Shown here: positions 34,753 through 43,447 of the stretch, in pieces
How positions within the stretch are numbered: the stretch's first letter is position 1
Layout of the letters: every line of letters begins with the position of its first letter
Assembly (NCBI GenBank): GCA_038230415.1
Contig: JBBRNH010000029.1
Coordinates: 1 to 57,135, forward strand
Reading direction: 5' to 3'
DNA from: JBBRNH01 sp038230415
GTDB taxonomy: Bacteria > Bacteroidota > Bacteroidia > Cytophagales > Spirosomataceae
DNA length: 57,135 nucleotides
The notes under the pieces: generated by a model
What the model was told of the DNA's origin: nothing
Database searches by the model: none
What the model saw: the letters and a program-made list of their open reading frames with translations, nothing else
Position numbers and translations under genes: made by a program

Positions 34753-36138
34753 ATGAAATATGTTATAATCGGCTCTGGCCCCACCGGATTGGGAGCCGCC
34801 TACCGACTCAACGAAGTGGGTATCACCGACTATGTGGTGCTGGAAAAAGAAAACCGCATCGGTGGCCTTGCCAAGAGTTTTACCGACGATAAGGGTTTTC
34901 TCTGGGACGTGGGTGGTCACGTACAGTTTTCGCACTACAAATACTTCGATGATCTGATGGTCAGGGCGTTGGGCGAAGACGGCTGGCTCCGGCATCAGCG
35001 CGAATCGTGGGTCTGGATCGAGAATCGGTTTGTGCCGTACCCGTTTCAGAACAACATCAAATACCTCTCGCCCGAAACCATGTGGAAATGCTTAGATGGC
35101 ATTATCCACGTCTATAAAAACCCCAGCACCCAAAAGCCGCGCAACTTCCGCGAGTGGATTCTGGCAACCGCCGGGCCGGGTATCGCCGAAACGTTTCTGT
35201 TCCCATATAATTTTAAAGTCTGGGCCTACCCCACCGAAGAGATGAACGCCGTGTGGGTGGGTGAGCGCGTGGCCGTTGCCGACCTGGGCCGGGTGACAAA
35301 GAACATTATCTTTAACAACGACGATTTCTCGTGGGGCCCAAACAGCACGTTTCAGTTCCCGAAACGCAACGGTACGGGCGGTATCTGGGAGTCTGTCGGC
35401 AACCTCGTAGGGCGTGAGAAAATCCAACTCAACGCCAACGTCGAGCGCGTAATTGGGCCGGAAAAGAAAGTTGTTCTGGCCGGTGGTGAAGTAATCGAAT
35501 ATGAGCATCTGCTCAATACGATGCCGCTCGATGTCTTTACCCGGAAGGTAGACGGGCTTGACAGCGAGACCGTTGCCCAGGCCCAGGGCCTGAAACACTC
35601 GTCAACCAACATTGTGGGTATCGGGCTAAAAGGCCAGCCGAAAGACAGCCTGAAAACGATGTGCTGGATGTATTTCCCGGAAGCCAACAGCCCGTATTAC
35701 CGCGTCACGGTATTCTCGAATTACAGCCCTAACAACGTGCCGGATGCGTCGCAATACTGGTCGCTGATGACCGAAACCAGTGAATCATCGGTGAAGCCCG
35801 TGAACCGCGAAACCCTGATTGCCGACACCATCAAAGCCTTGCTGGAGGACCAACTGATCGAGTCTGCCGATGATGTCGTTTCGACGTTTCACGTGGCCTT
35901 TGAGTATGGCTACCCCACGCCGTCGGTCGAGCGCGACGGGATTCTGAAAGCCGTGTTACCTGCTCTGGAACCGTTCGGGATTCTGTCTCGCGGGCGGTTT
36001 GGGGCCTGGAAATACGAAGTTTCTAACCAGGATCACTCGCTCATGCAGGGCGTGGAGTGGGCCAACCGCGTGGTGATGGGTGTGCCGGAACTCACGCTGC
36101 CCTTCCCCGATACGGCCAACGCCATGTGGGGAAAATAG
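34753..36138 (+). CDS. FAD-dependent amine-oxidase-type flavoprotein (UDP-galactopyranose mutase/protoporphyrinogen oxidase-like)
   Basis: A 461-residue flavoprotein. The Rossmann dinucleotide motif is at the very N-terminus (YVIIGSGPTGLGAAYRLNEVG, then LEKENRIGGLAKSF), followed by DVGGHVQFSHYKYFDDL and a C-terminal WANRVVMGVPELTLPF. The GGHxxFSHY segment and the WAYP stretch are typical of a family often named protoporphyrinogen oxidase but frequently found in glycan clusters beside GT2 genes. A sugar-nucleotide role is therefore more likely than haem synthesis. A terminator follows. Confidence 0.8.
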   Translation: MKYVIIGSGPTGLGAAYRLNEVGITDYVVLEKENRIGGLAKSFTDDKGFLWDVGGHVQFSHYKYFDDLMVRALGEDGWLRHQRESWVWIENRFVPYPFQNNIKYLSPETMWKCLDGIIHVYKNPSTQKPRNFREWILATAGPGIAETFLFPYNFKVWAYPTEEMNAVWVGERVAVADLGRVTKNIIFNNDDFSWGPNSTFQFPKRNGTGGIWESVGNLVGREKIQLNANVERVIGPEKKVVLAGGEVIEYEHLLNTMPLDVFTRKVDGLDSETVAQAQGLKHSSTNIVGIGLKGQPKDSLKTMCWMYFPEANSPYYRVTVFSNYSPNNVPDASQYWSLMTETSESSVKPVNRETLIADTIKALLEDQLIESADDVVSTFHVAFEYGYPTPSVERDGILKAVLPALEPFGILSRGRFGAWKYEVSNQDHSLMQGVEWANRVVMGVPELTLPFPDTANAMWGK

Positions 36139-36176
36139 AAAATGATGTGTAGGATTTAACGTATAACTTGTGGATC

Positions 36177-36199
36177 GCGGCTGAAAAGCCGCTTTTTTT
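36177..36199 (+). terminator. terminator of the glycan gene group
   Basis: GCGGCT/AGCCGC hairpin with a short loop followed by seven T. The T-run abuts the stop codon of the convergent esterase gene. Confidence 0.8.
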
Positions 36200-37916
36200 A
36201 TTGCCCCAATATCAGCCGCCCGCCCGCTTCATAAATCAACCGGCTGCCCGCTCCGTAGTTCACTTGCTGTGCCGTTGCCCGGAGCGTGGCCGGCATCGTA
36301 ATCACGTGGTTGAGATCAACGGCCTCCTGACTGCCCGGCATAAATCCACAGGTCCATACGCTTGGCTCGTCCCAGCGTCCGTTGCGGAGCGTGGCGTTGT
36401 GGGGCAGTGCCGCGCCGGGCGGTAATCCCGTGCCGGAGCCGGTAATGCTGATGGGTTCGTTGGGTTCGCCGGTGATGGCCGGGGACGTTGAGCGCACCCG
36501 AAACCGGTACCGACCGTTGGCCCAGGCGGGCAGTGTTACCGAAACCGGGTTGGTGGTAGCGGCAGTCAGCGTCGTTAGTGAGCAACCGCCTTCGGTCAGT
36601 AAATCCACATTGTATTGATTGCCGGGCAGCACCGGCACCGCCGACAGATACGGTACCGACACCACCTGACCGGGCGTGGCCGCAAACGGAAACACGTAGC
36701 CGGTGCTGAGCCATACCCGCCGGGCAGGAACCGACGGCTGAACCGTTGTGAAGAAATCAGCAGACAGAGCCGCGCTCCAGACATCGGCCAAGGCGGTACA
36801 GTCGTCATTACCAAAATGAATATGTGGCGCATCGGCCACGCGGTAGTCGGGATAAATCATGGTGTCGGTGGCTGGGCCGGGCCAGTTGTTGGGCTGGCTG
36901 GCTAAGAAATTCTGGGCCGCAATCACATTGGCATCTGTCTCATGATTGACATATACCGAGTTGGGAAAAGGCGGAAAATACGACACCCGCGACACGACCC
37001 ACGATAAATTATCAAAGCCAGATTGGGCGCGGCTTTTGGCGATTACCGCCCCAATCTGACTAACGTAGTCGGCGTAGGTTCGGTAATAATTGTCGCTCTC
37101 GCCCTGATGCCACAGCACAGCCCGCATCCCGGTTCGTTTGAGGTAATGGGCCAGGGTAGCCCCTAAACCGCGATACGGCGCGTTTTTCTGATAATCGCCG
37201 TTGTGCGCGGCCTCTGCGCCCGACACGGCCTCGAACCAGTCGGTTGATCGGCTGCCGGGGTATGACGCGCCAAAAAACAAAACCGGCACCCCCAGTCGCT
37301 GCGTGAGCCGGTCGCCGAGCGCACCCCACATAAATACGGGTGCGCCGGGGGCCATGCCCGCCATGCCGTCGAGGCCCAGGTTTGCGTGTGAAAATGTCAG
37401 GGGCAACTGCGATTCGTCGAATACGCCGGGGTTGGTGATCCCGCTCCACGAGTTCACGATAGAGACCCGGTCGTCGGTAGCCTGACCGAGGGTGAAACTG
37501 CCGCCCCACGAGTTTGACTGCCCCGCCGTAACAAATACCTCACCCACGCCGACCCGCTCAACCTGAATCGTTCCTACCTCCGTTCCGGCATCGAACGCTT
37601 TCACCTCCAGGTCATACCAGCCGCCGGTGACGTTGGGCAGAATACCCTGAAAGCTGCCATTATCCGGGGCAACATCAATAATTTGCCAGCCCGTTGCTCC
37701 GCCATTTTGCCCCGCCCGCACCAGCAGCCGGGCCTCGATTCGGGTGGCATTGGCCGGGCAGTTGCCCGTTATCGGCACGTTGGCCTGATTGGTGTTATTG
37801 CGCTGAAATACCACCCGGCTGGTGGGAAACGTGAGCGATACCTGAGCGACCGATTGCGAATAAAAACCGGCCATTATCAACAGCAGGCAATACCGGGGTA
37901 CTAATGAATTGGGCAT
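36198..37916 (-). CDS. secreted SASA-type carbohydrate acetylesterase (DUF303)
   Basis: A 572-residue exported protein. Signal peptide: MPNSLVPRYCLLLIMAGFYS followed by QSVAQ. The SGNH-type esterase core has the Ser block FVTAGQSNSWGGSF and the Gly/Asn-type region VLWHQGESDNYYRTYADYV, as in sialic-acid-specific acetylesterases. The C-terminal part is beta-rich with no clear sorting domain, though its final residues (GRLIYEAGGRLILGQ region) resemble a truncated repeat. It probably de-acetylates glycans at the cell surface. Confidence 0.8.
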   Translation of the reverse strand: MPNSLVPRYCLLLIMAGFYSQSVAQVSLTFPTSRVVFQRNNTNQANVPITGNCPANATRIEARLLVRAGQNGGATGWQIIDVAPDNGSFQGILPNVTGGWYDLEVKAFDAGTEVGTIQVERVGVGEVFVTAGQSNSWGGSFTLGQATDDRVSIVNSWSGITNPGVFDESQLPLTFSHANLGLDGMAGMAPGAPVFMWGALGDRLTQRLGVPVLFFGASYPGSRSTDWFEAVSGAEAAHNGDYQKNAPYRGLGATLAHYLKRTGMRAVLWHQGESDNYYRTYADYVSQIGAVIAKSRAQSGFDNLSWVVSRVSYFPPFPNSVYVNHETDANVIAAQNFLASQPNNWPGPATDTMIYPDYRVADAPHIHFGNDDCTALADVWSAALSADFFTTVQPSVPARRVWLSTGYVFPFAATPGQVVSVPYLSAVPVLPGNQYNVDLLTEGGCSLTTLTAATTNPVSVTLPAWANGRYRFRVRSTSPAITGEPNEPISITGSGTGLPPGAALPHNATLRNGRWDEPSVWTCGFMPGSQEAVDLNHVITMPATLRATAQQVNYGAGSRLIYEAGGRLILGQ

Positions 37917-38036
37917 GACAATAGGTGATATGGGTGGCTATTACTGGTAGCAAAGTAAATACGTTTTTGTGTGTATTTAGTATTAAATTTTTGTAAAATA
38001 ACAACGCTATATATTCATCAAAAAAAGCAGCTTAAA

Positions 38037-38075
38037 CAGTAGAAAGCCCTGCTTTTACTGCAAACAGCGGGGCTT
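38037..38075. other. alternative hairpins between divergent esterase and prmC genes
   Basis: Two mutually exclusive hairpins can be drawn: CAGTAgAAAGC/GCTTTTACTG, and AAGCCCTGCT/AGCGGGGCTT. No T-run follows on the plus strand. Otherwise nothing is seen in the roughly 290-bp spacer. Confidence 0.35.
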
Positions 38076-38207
38076 ATTGATTATTCGTTATCTATACTGT
38101 GTACGGTAGTTCCTATGCAGGACGTTTTGGGCTGATCGAACTTTTATCGGCATTTCTCAGCCATTTTTATCAGTTTTGTGGCTATATCATTTAGCCGACC
38201 CCGGATT

Positions 38208-39059
38208 ATGGCAACCGCCCGCCCGCTGTATCAGCAGCTTTCGCGCAATATCACCGCATATAGCCCCGATGAAGCCCGCGAAATGGCTTTTATGCTGCTC
38301 GAACATTATTTCGGCCTTCGCAAAGCCGACGTACTCGCCGACCGGCCCCTGCCCGCCAACCGCACCGAACCCGACTGGTTTAAGGTTATCGAACGGCTCA
38401 ACCGGCAGGAACCGATTCAGCACGTGATTGGCACCACTATTTTTTGCGGCCTTGAATTTGAGGTCTCATCTGACGTACTCATCCCGCGCCCCGAAACCGA
38501 AGACCTCGTGCGGCTTATCATGCACGATTTTGCCGACCGCGAAGGCCGCCCCGTTTCGGTGGTGGACATTGGCACCGGCAGCGGCTGTCTGGCCGTGACC
38601 CTGGCCCGGTTTCTGCCGCAGGCCGACGTGCTGGCCTGGGATATCTCCGAAACAGCCCTCGCTATGGCCCGGCGCAATGCCCAAAACCTGCATGCCGACG
38701 TGACGTTTGCTATGCAGGATATTCTATCGGTTTCACCCGATTTTCAGCAACGCTTCGACTGCATTGTGAGCAACCCGCCCTACGTGACCCGCTCCGAAGC
38801 TGCCCGGATGGATCGTAATGTGCTGGACTACGAACCCGACATGGCCCTGTTTGTGGCCGATGCCGACCCGCTCATTTTCTACAAAGCCGTTGCCGATTTT
38901 GCCCGCGCCTACCTCGCCGATGGGGGGGCGTGCTACGTGGAAATCAACGAACGATTCGGCGACGACACCCGCGCCGTTTTTGCCGCACGTGGTTTCCAGA
39001 ACATTCACGTTTATAAAGACATACACGGCAAAGACCGCAGTGTGCGGGCCTCGTTTTAG
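38208..39059 (+). CDS. prmC: peptide chain release factor N5-glutamine methyltransferase
   Basis: PrmC (HemK) methylates the GGQ glutamine of RF1 and RF2. The 283-residue sequence has an N-terminal helical domain, RQEPIQHVIGTTIFCGLEFEV, VLIPRPETEDLV, the SAM motif VVDIGTGSGCLAVTLA and the catalytic NPPY in CIVSNPPYVTRSEA. ATG 38208 is preferred to GTG 38178. It is followed by an inverted-repeat-flanked four-helix-bundle gene. Confidence 0.94.
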   Translation: MATARPLYQQLSRNITAYSPDEAREMAFMLLEHYFGLRKADVLADRPLPANRTEPDWFKVIERLNRQEPIQHVIGTTIFCGLEFEVSSDVLIPRPETEDLVRLIMHDFADREGRPVSVVDIGTGSGCLAVTLARFLPQADVLAWDISETALAMARRNAQNLHADVTFAMQDILSVSPDFQQRFDCIVSNPPYVTRSEAARMDRNVLDYEPDMALFVADADPLIFYKAVADFARAYLADGGACYVEINERFGDDTRAVFAARGFQNIHVYKDIHGKDRSVRASF

Positions 39060-39126
39060 CGTTGTATTGTTGTAGGGTTTATACGTTGTAGAGTTTATGC
39101 GTTGAGGATTTGTTGCTGAGTTAGCG
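39060..39126 (+). repeat. left inverted repeat flanking the four-helix-bundle gene
   Basis: A TTG/GTTGTAG-rich segment beginning CGTTGTATTGTTG and ending GCTGAGTTAGCG. Its imperfect reverse complement lies at 39605-39655, on the other side of the gene at 39158. It begins at the last base of the prmC stop-codon neighbourhood. Confidence 0.6.
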
Positions 39127-39157
39127 AAAGGTTGAGTCTTATATAAACGTCAGAAAT

Positions 39158-39556
39158 ATGGCGACGATTAACGAATTAGAAGACCTGAAGGCTTGGCAAA
39201 AAGCGAGACAGTTGGCAAAAGACGTTTACGAGGTTACGCGCTTGAAGCCATTTGCCGATGACTATGATTTAAAACGGCAAATTCGCCGGGCGAGCGGGTC
39301 TGTTATGGACAATATTGCCGAAGGTTTTGGGCGGGGTAGCCGGGGCGAGTTTTCTCAATTTCTGGGTATTGCCAGAGGATCGCTCATTGAAGTAAAATCA
39401 CAACTTTACCGAGCCACTGATAATGAGTATCTCACTGCTGAACAGTTTGGAATACTTTACGAATCAACACGTGAAATTTGCGCGATGATTGACCGCCTGC
39501 TTGGTTATCTTCAGGAAACTCCCATCAAAGGCAAACGTTTCGCCAAGTCAACTTAA
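39158..39556 (+). CDS. four-helix-bundle protein (23S rRNA IVP family)
   Basis: A 132-residue all-helical protein of the family first found in 23S rRNA intervening sequences. It shows the family phrases LKAWQKARQLAKDVYEVT, DYDLKRQIRRASGSVMDNIAEGFGRG and EFSQFLGIARGSLIEVKSQLYRA. Free-standing copies are widespread in Bacteroidota. Here the gene stands between prmC and moxR and is bracketed by imperfect inverted repeats of about 50-65 bp, like the stem of an rRNA intervening sequence but at a protein-coding locus. Its function is unknown. Confidence 0.88.
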   Translation: MATINELEDLKAWQKARQLAKDVYEVTRLKPFADDYDLKRQIRRASGSVMDNIAEGFGRGSRGEFSQFLGIARGSLIEVKSQLYRATDNEYLTAEQFGILYESTREICAMIDRLLGYLQETPIKGKRFAKST

Positions 39557-39604
39557 TGATACAATCCAACACCACTACGGCTTATAAACGTTAGAATCCG
39601 GTAA

Positions 39605-39655
39605 CGCTGAAACTGAGCAACGCAACAACTCTACAACTAAAGCAACGATACAACG
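39605..39655 (-). repeat. right inverted repeat flanking the four-helix-bundle gene
   Basis: Read on the minus strand it gives CGTTGTATCGTTG, then GTTGTAGAGTTGTTGCGTTG and GCTCAGTTTCAGCG. These align with the left repeat with a few substitutions and small gaps. It ends 13 bp before moxR. Confidence 0.6.
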
Positions 39656-39668
39656 TTGCAACTCAGTA

Positions 39669-40628
39669 ATGAATTTTCATCAAAAAATAAGAGACATATC
39701 CGCCGAAGTTGGTAAAGTTGTGGTTGGGCAGGACCGGCTCGTGAACCGGCTCCTGATTGGGCTGTTTACCGGCGGTCACGTGCTGCTCGAAGGGGTGCCG
39801 GGCCTGGCAAAAACGCTCACCATCAATACGCTGGCGAAAGCCCTCCAACTCGACTTTCAGCGGATTCAGTTTACGCCTGACCTGCTGCCCGCCGACCTGA
39901 TCGGGACGATGATCTTTAACCAGAAAACCGCCGAGTTCGAGGTGAAGCAGGGGCCGATTTTTGCCAACCTGATCCTGGCCGATGAAATAAACCGCTCGCC
40001 CGCTAAAGTGCAGGCCGCCCTGCTCGAAGCCATGCAGGAAAAGCAGGTCACCATCGGCGAAGAAACCTTTATCCTGACCCCGCCTTTTTTGGTACTTGCT
40101 ACCCAAAACCCCGTTGAACACGAAGGCACGTATCCCCTGCCCGAAGCCCAGGTTGACCGCTTTATGATGAAGGTGTTTGTAGATTACCTCAACAAAGATG
40201 AAGAACTGGAGGTCATGCGCCGGATGTCGAACATGAACTTCGATTATGAAGTGCAGCCCGTTCTCGATGCCGACGACATCACCGGCATCCGGCAGGAAAT
40301 TAACGCCGTGAATATCTCCCGCACCCTCGAAGAATATATTATTGAACTCGTTTTTGCTACCCGCCGACCGATGGACTACAACCTCCGCGATGAGGCCCGG
40401 TATATCCAGTATGGCGTGTCGCCGAGGGCCAGTATCAGCCTGAACTTAGCCGCCAAAGCCCTGGCGTATTTTGAACGGCGCGACTACGTACTGCCCGAAG
40501 ACATCAAAGAAGTTACGCCCGACGTGTTTAACCACCGGATTCAACTCAACTACGAAGCCGAAGCCGACGGCGTGACCACCCTGCAAATCATTGACTCGAT
40601 TCTGCGGAAGGTTGCCATTGGCCGGTGA
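39669..40628 (+). CDS. MoxR-type AAA+ ATPase
   Basis: A 319-residue MoxR-family ATPase chaperone. Walker A: LEGVPGLAKT near residue 45; Walker B region NLILADEINRSPAKVQAALLEAM; sensor region VLATQNPVEHEGTYPLPEAQVDRFMMKV. MoxR genes are usually followed by a DUF58 protein and VWA-domain (Bat) genes. None follows here; glgE begins 70 bp on with its own -7 box. Confidence 0.92.
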   Translation: MNFHQKIRDISAEVGKVVVGQDRLVNRLLIGLFTGGHVLLEGVPGLAKTLTINTLAKALQLDFQRIQFTPDLLPADLIGTMIFNQKTAEFEVKQGPIFANLILADEINRSPAKVQAALLEAMQEKQVTIGEETFILTPPFLVLATQNPVEHEGTYPLPEAQVDRFMMKVFVDYLNKDEELEVMRRMSNMNFDYEVQPVLDADDITGIRQEINAVNISRTLEEYIIELVFATRRPMDYNLRDEARYIQYGVSPRASISLNLAAKALAYFERRDYVLPEDIKEVTPDVFNHRIQLNYEAEADGVTTLQIIDSILRKVAIGR

Positions 40629-40668
40629 TGCGTAGGTCGGGTATGATTGCCGAAATACCCAACCCCGC

Positions 40669-40676
40669 TACCTTTG
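40669..40676 (+). promoter_or_regulatory. -7 box of the glgE transcript
   Basis: TACCTTTG followed by CCCCAAAA, 22 bp before ATG 40698, matches TAnnTTTG. Confidence 0.5.
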
Positions 40677-40697
40677 CCCCAAAACCTACCCTTACTC

Positions 40698-42770
40698 ATG
40701 CCCGTTGCCAACCCTGCCAGAACCTTGCCCACTAAAGCCACAAAACAAAAAACGGATCAGCCAGCGGTCATGCTCACCGAATCGGGTCAGCAGCGCACGG
40801 TTATCGAGCGCGTTACCCCTGAACTCGATGGGGGGCGGTTTCCCATCAAAGCCATCCCCGGCGACGTGATTCGGGTGGAGGCCGATATTCTGGCCGATGG
40901 TCATGATGTGCTGACCGCCCGGCTCCTCTACAAACCTGCTGCCGAAAAGCACTGGCACGAAACCCCGATGACACCGCTTGGCAACGACCGCTGGGCGGGT
41001 TTGTTTACGGTGCCAACGCAGGGGCAGCACCTGTACACGATTGAATCCTGGGTGGATAACACCGCGTCGTGGCAGCACGAAATAGAACTCAAACTGCGGG
41101 CCGGGCAGCGGCTCACCAGCGAGCTGCTGGCCGGGGCCGTGCTGGTAGAGAACATGGGACACCGCGCTGCGGGCGGGCCAAATGCCAACGCCACCGATGC
41201 CGCCGAACTCTTCCGCGTGGCTGAACTATTCCGCACCGGGGCCGATGAAGTGAATTCGGATGCCTATCAGCAAGCCATTCATAGTGCTGAAAGTGAGCAG
41301 TTTACACACTGGCTCTCGGCCTACCCCGACCGGCAGCACGTGACCCGCTATGGCCGCGAACTCGGCGTAAACGTTGACCGGGCCAAAGCCGGGTTCAGCA
41401 CCTGGTACTGCCTGTTTCCGCGCTCGGCGAGCCGGGTTTCGGGGTTCGGGGGCGCGCCCGCCCACGGCACGTTTCAGGATGTTGAAAAACTGTTGCCGCG
41501 CATTGCCGGGATGGGGTTCGACGTGCTGTATCTGCCACCGATTCACCCCATTGGCACGGCCCACCGCAAGGGCAAAAACAACTCCGTTACCTGTTTGCCG
41601 GGCGAGCCGGGCGTTCCCTACGGCATTGGTTCTGAACTCGGCGGCCACGATGCCATTCTGCCCGAACTCGGCACCATTGATGATTTCAAACACCTCGTAG
41701 CAGCCAGTAAAACGTTTGGGATGGAGGTGGCGATGGACTTAGCCATTCAATGCTCCCCCGACCATCCCTGGGCCAAAGACCACCCGGACTGGTTCAGAAA
41801 ACGACCCGACGGTACGATTCAGTACGCCGAAAACCCGCCCAAAAAATACCAGGATATTTATCCGGTTTATTTCGAGACTGCCGACTGGCAAAACCTCTGG
41901 CTCGAACTGCGCCGGGTGCTGCTGACGTGGGGCGAGTGGGGCGTTCGGATCATCCGGGTCGACAACCCGCACACCAAGCCGTTCGGCTTCTGGGCGTGGG
42001 TCATCGCCGAAGTTCGGGCCGTATATCCCGATATGATTTTCCTGTCGGAAGCCTTCACAAAGCCCAAAGTGATGCAGCAACTGGCAAAATTGGGCTTCCA
42101 GCAGTCGTACACCTACTACACCTGGCGCAACAGCAAGGCCGAACTCACGGAGTACCTTACCGAACTCACAACCAGCGAGATGCGGCATTATTTCCGGCCC
42201 AATTTCTGGCCCACCACGCACGACATCAACCCGCCCGTTTTGCAGAGCGGCCACGAGCCAAGTTTCTTGACCCGGTTTTTTATGGCCGCAACGTTGTCGA
42301 GCAATTACGGCATCTTCGGCCCGTCGTTCGAGTTGATGGATCACGCGCAGTTTCCCGGCAAAGAAGAATTTCTGAACTCCGAGAAGTACGAAATCAGGGA
42401 CTGGGACTGGGAAAAAACCAACAAACTGACCTTTGTCATTACGGCCACCAACCGCGCCCGGCGCGAGAACCCGGCCCTGCAAGAGACCAACAACCTGACC
42501 TTCTGCCGGATAGACGACGACAATCTGATGGCCTACCTGAAATCTGCCGATGATAATCACGTGCTGTGCGTGGTGAACCTGGACGGTTATCAGCGCAAAG
42601 CGGGTCGGGTGCAGGTGCCAATCTGGCAGTTGGGTATCGGGCCGGATCAGCCCTACGTTGTGCATGACCTCATTACCGATGCCCGCTATACGTGGCGGGG
42701 CGAGTGGAATTACGTTGACCTTGACCCGTTTATCCTGCCCATGCACCTGTTCAGGATTGAGGGGATATAA
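40698..42770 (+). CDS. glgE: alpha-1,4-glucan:maltose-1-phosphate maltosyltransferase
   Basis: GlgE (EC 2.4.99.16) extends alpha-glucan from maltose 1-phosphate. The 690-residue sequence shows an N-terminal beta-sandwich domain (residues 40-130), GMGFDVLYLPPIHPIGTAHRKGKNN, EVAMDLAIQCSPDHPW, the nucleophile Asp in GVRIIRVDNPHTKP, the acid Glu in MIFLSEAFTKP and HDINPPVL. ATG 40698 (MPVANPART) follows a -7 box. The downstream maltokinase supplies its substrate, but a DUF6932 cassette lies between the two genes. Confidence 0.94.
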   Translation: MPVANPARTLPTKATKQKTDQPAVMLTESGQQRTVIERVTPELDGGRFPIKAIPGDVIRVEADILADGHDVLTARLLYKPAAEKHWHETPMTPLGNDRWAGLFTVPTQGQHLYTIESWVDNTASWQHEIELKLRAGQRLTSELLAGAVLVENMGHRAAGGPNANATDAAELFRVAELFRTGADEVNSDAYQQAIHSAESEQFTHWLSAYPDRQHVTRYGRELGVNVDRAKAGFSTWYCLFPRSASRVSGFGGAPAHGTFQDVEKLLPRIAGMGFDVLYLPPIHPIGTAHRKGKNNSVTCLPGEPGVPYGIGSELGGHDAILPELGTIDDFKHLVAASKTFGMEVAMDLAIQCSPDHPWAKDHPDWFRKRPDGTIQYAENPPKKYQDIYPVYFETADWQNLWLELRRVLLTWGEWGVRIIRVDNPHTKPFGFWAWVIAEVRAVYPDMIFLSEAFTKPKVMQQLAKLGFQQSYTYYTWRNSKAELTEYLTELTTSEMRHYFRPNFWPTTHDINPPVLQSGHEPSFLTRFFMAATLSSNYGIFGPSFELMDHAQFPGKEEFLNSEKYEIRDWDWEKTNKLTFVITATNRARRENPALQETNNLTFCRIDDDNLMAYLKSADDNHVLCVVNLDGYQRKAGRVQVPIWQLGIGPDQPYVVHDLITDARYTWRGEWNYVDLDPFILPMHLFRIEGI

Positions 42771-42772
42771 CA

Positions 42773-43234
42773 ATGCTGACATTCGACGAACGCGGTAATT
42801 TATTTCCCTACGAAATTCTCAGCAGTACCCCCACACAAATGGCTGAGTCATTAACTGACTCAGCCAAACGTCATGCGTTATTCAACTCATTCACGGCCTA
42901 TTCTCATGACTTACAAGTTGTGTTAGACGCACCGTTTAACCAGTTGATTGGCGGAAGTTTTATGAGCCGAGTGTAAGAACCAAACGATATTGATGTCGCT
43001 AATTTGATTGCTCTTCCTGACCCGGACGACGATTTAATCGAAGCAATAATGCCTTTTCTACTGGTGGGTGGTTCGATGGACACGTATCAAATTGACGGGC
43101 ATCTGATTCCGGTTTACGCGCCTGATGATGAACGATATGCCAATACAATCGCCCGAATTGCGTACTTTAGACGATGGTTCGGCGTTGACCGAAATGATTT
43201 TCCAAGAGGTATTCTTCTCATTCAAAGACCATGA
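42773..43234 (+). pseudogene. DUF6932 nucleotidyltransferase-like protein, broken by one in-frame stop
   Basis: Two open frames (42773-42976 and 43004-43234) share a reading frame and are separated by one TAA at 42974-42976. Joined, they give about 153 residues: MLTFDERGNLFPYEILSSTP at the start, then GGSFMSRV, stop, EPNDIDV, and a C-terminal RIAYFRRWFGVDRNDFPRGIL. This matches my memory of DUF6932, where a GSF...NPxDID segment resembles the GS...DxD active site of minimal nucleotidyltransferases. The stop falls exactly between GS and DID, so the protein should be inactive unless read through. It begins two bases after the glgE stop and is AT-richer than its neighbours. Confidence 0.72.
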
Positions 43235-43437
43235 CGAACGAACCCCGTGAATCGGCCCGAATTATTGATGAATTACATGATCTGAATCAACTCATCAACA
43301 GCACAAAACAACTGATTGTAAAATACCCTGGCGATAAACTGATGGTTTTAACACTGCGTGCCGACGAGTATCGTCGGGAACTGCTGCTTAAAGAACTCCA
43401 TCAGAGCCTAAGCCTGTATTTACAATCAGCCGAGTAA
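43231..43437 (+). CDS. small helical partner protein of the DUF6932 cassette
   Basis: A 68-residue, mostly helical protein (SARIIDELHDLNQLINSTKQLI, then a charged C-terminal helix). Its ATG overlaps the stop of the DUF6932 frame by four bases, and it ends 10 bp before the maltokinase. I do not recognise a named family. Position suggests it is the DUF6932 partner, toxin-antitoxin fashion. Confidence 0.6.
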   Translation: MTNEPRESARIIDELHDLNQLINSTKQLIVKYPGDKLMVLTLRADEYRRELLLKELHQSLSLYLQSAE

Positions 43438-43447
43438 GCAGTTAGCC

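Noticed and set aside
41739..42782. A 347-codon open frame on the minus strand opposite glgE
   Set aside because: It mirrors GlgE coding sequence; no family motif and biased composition typical of a shadow frame.
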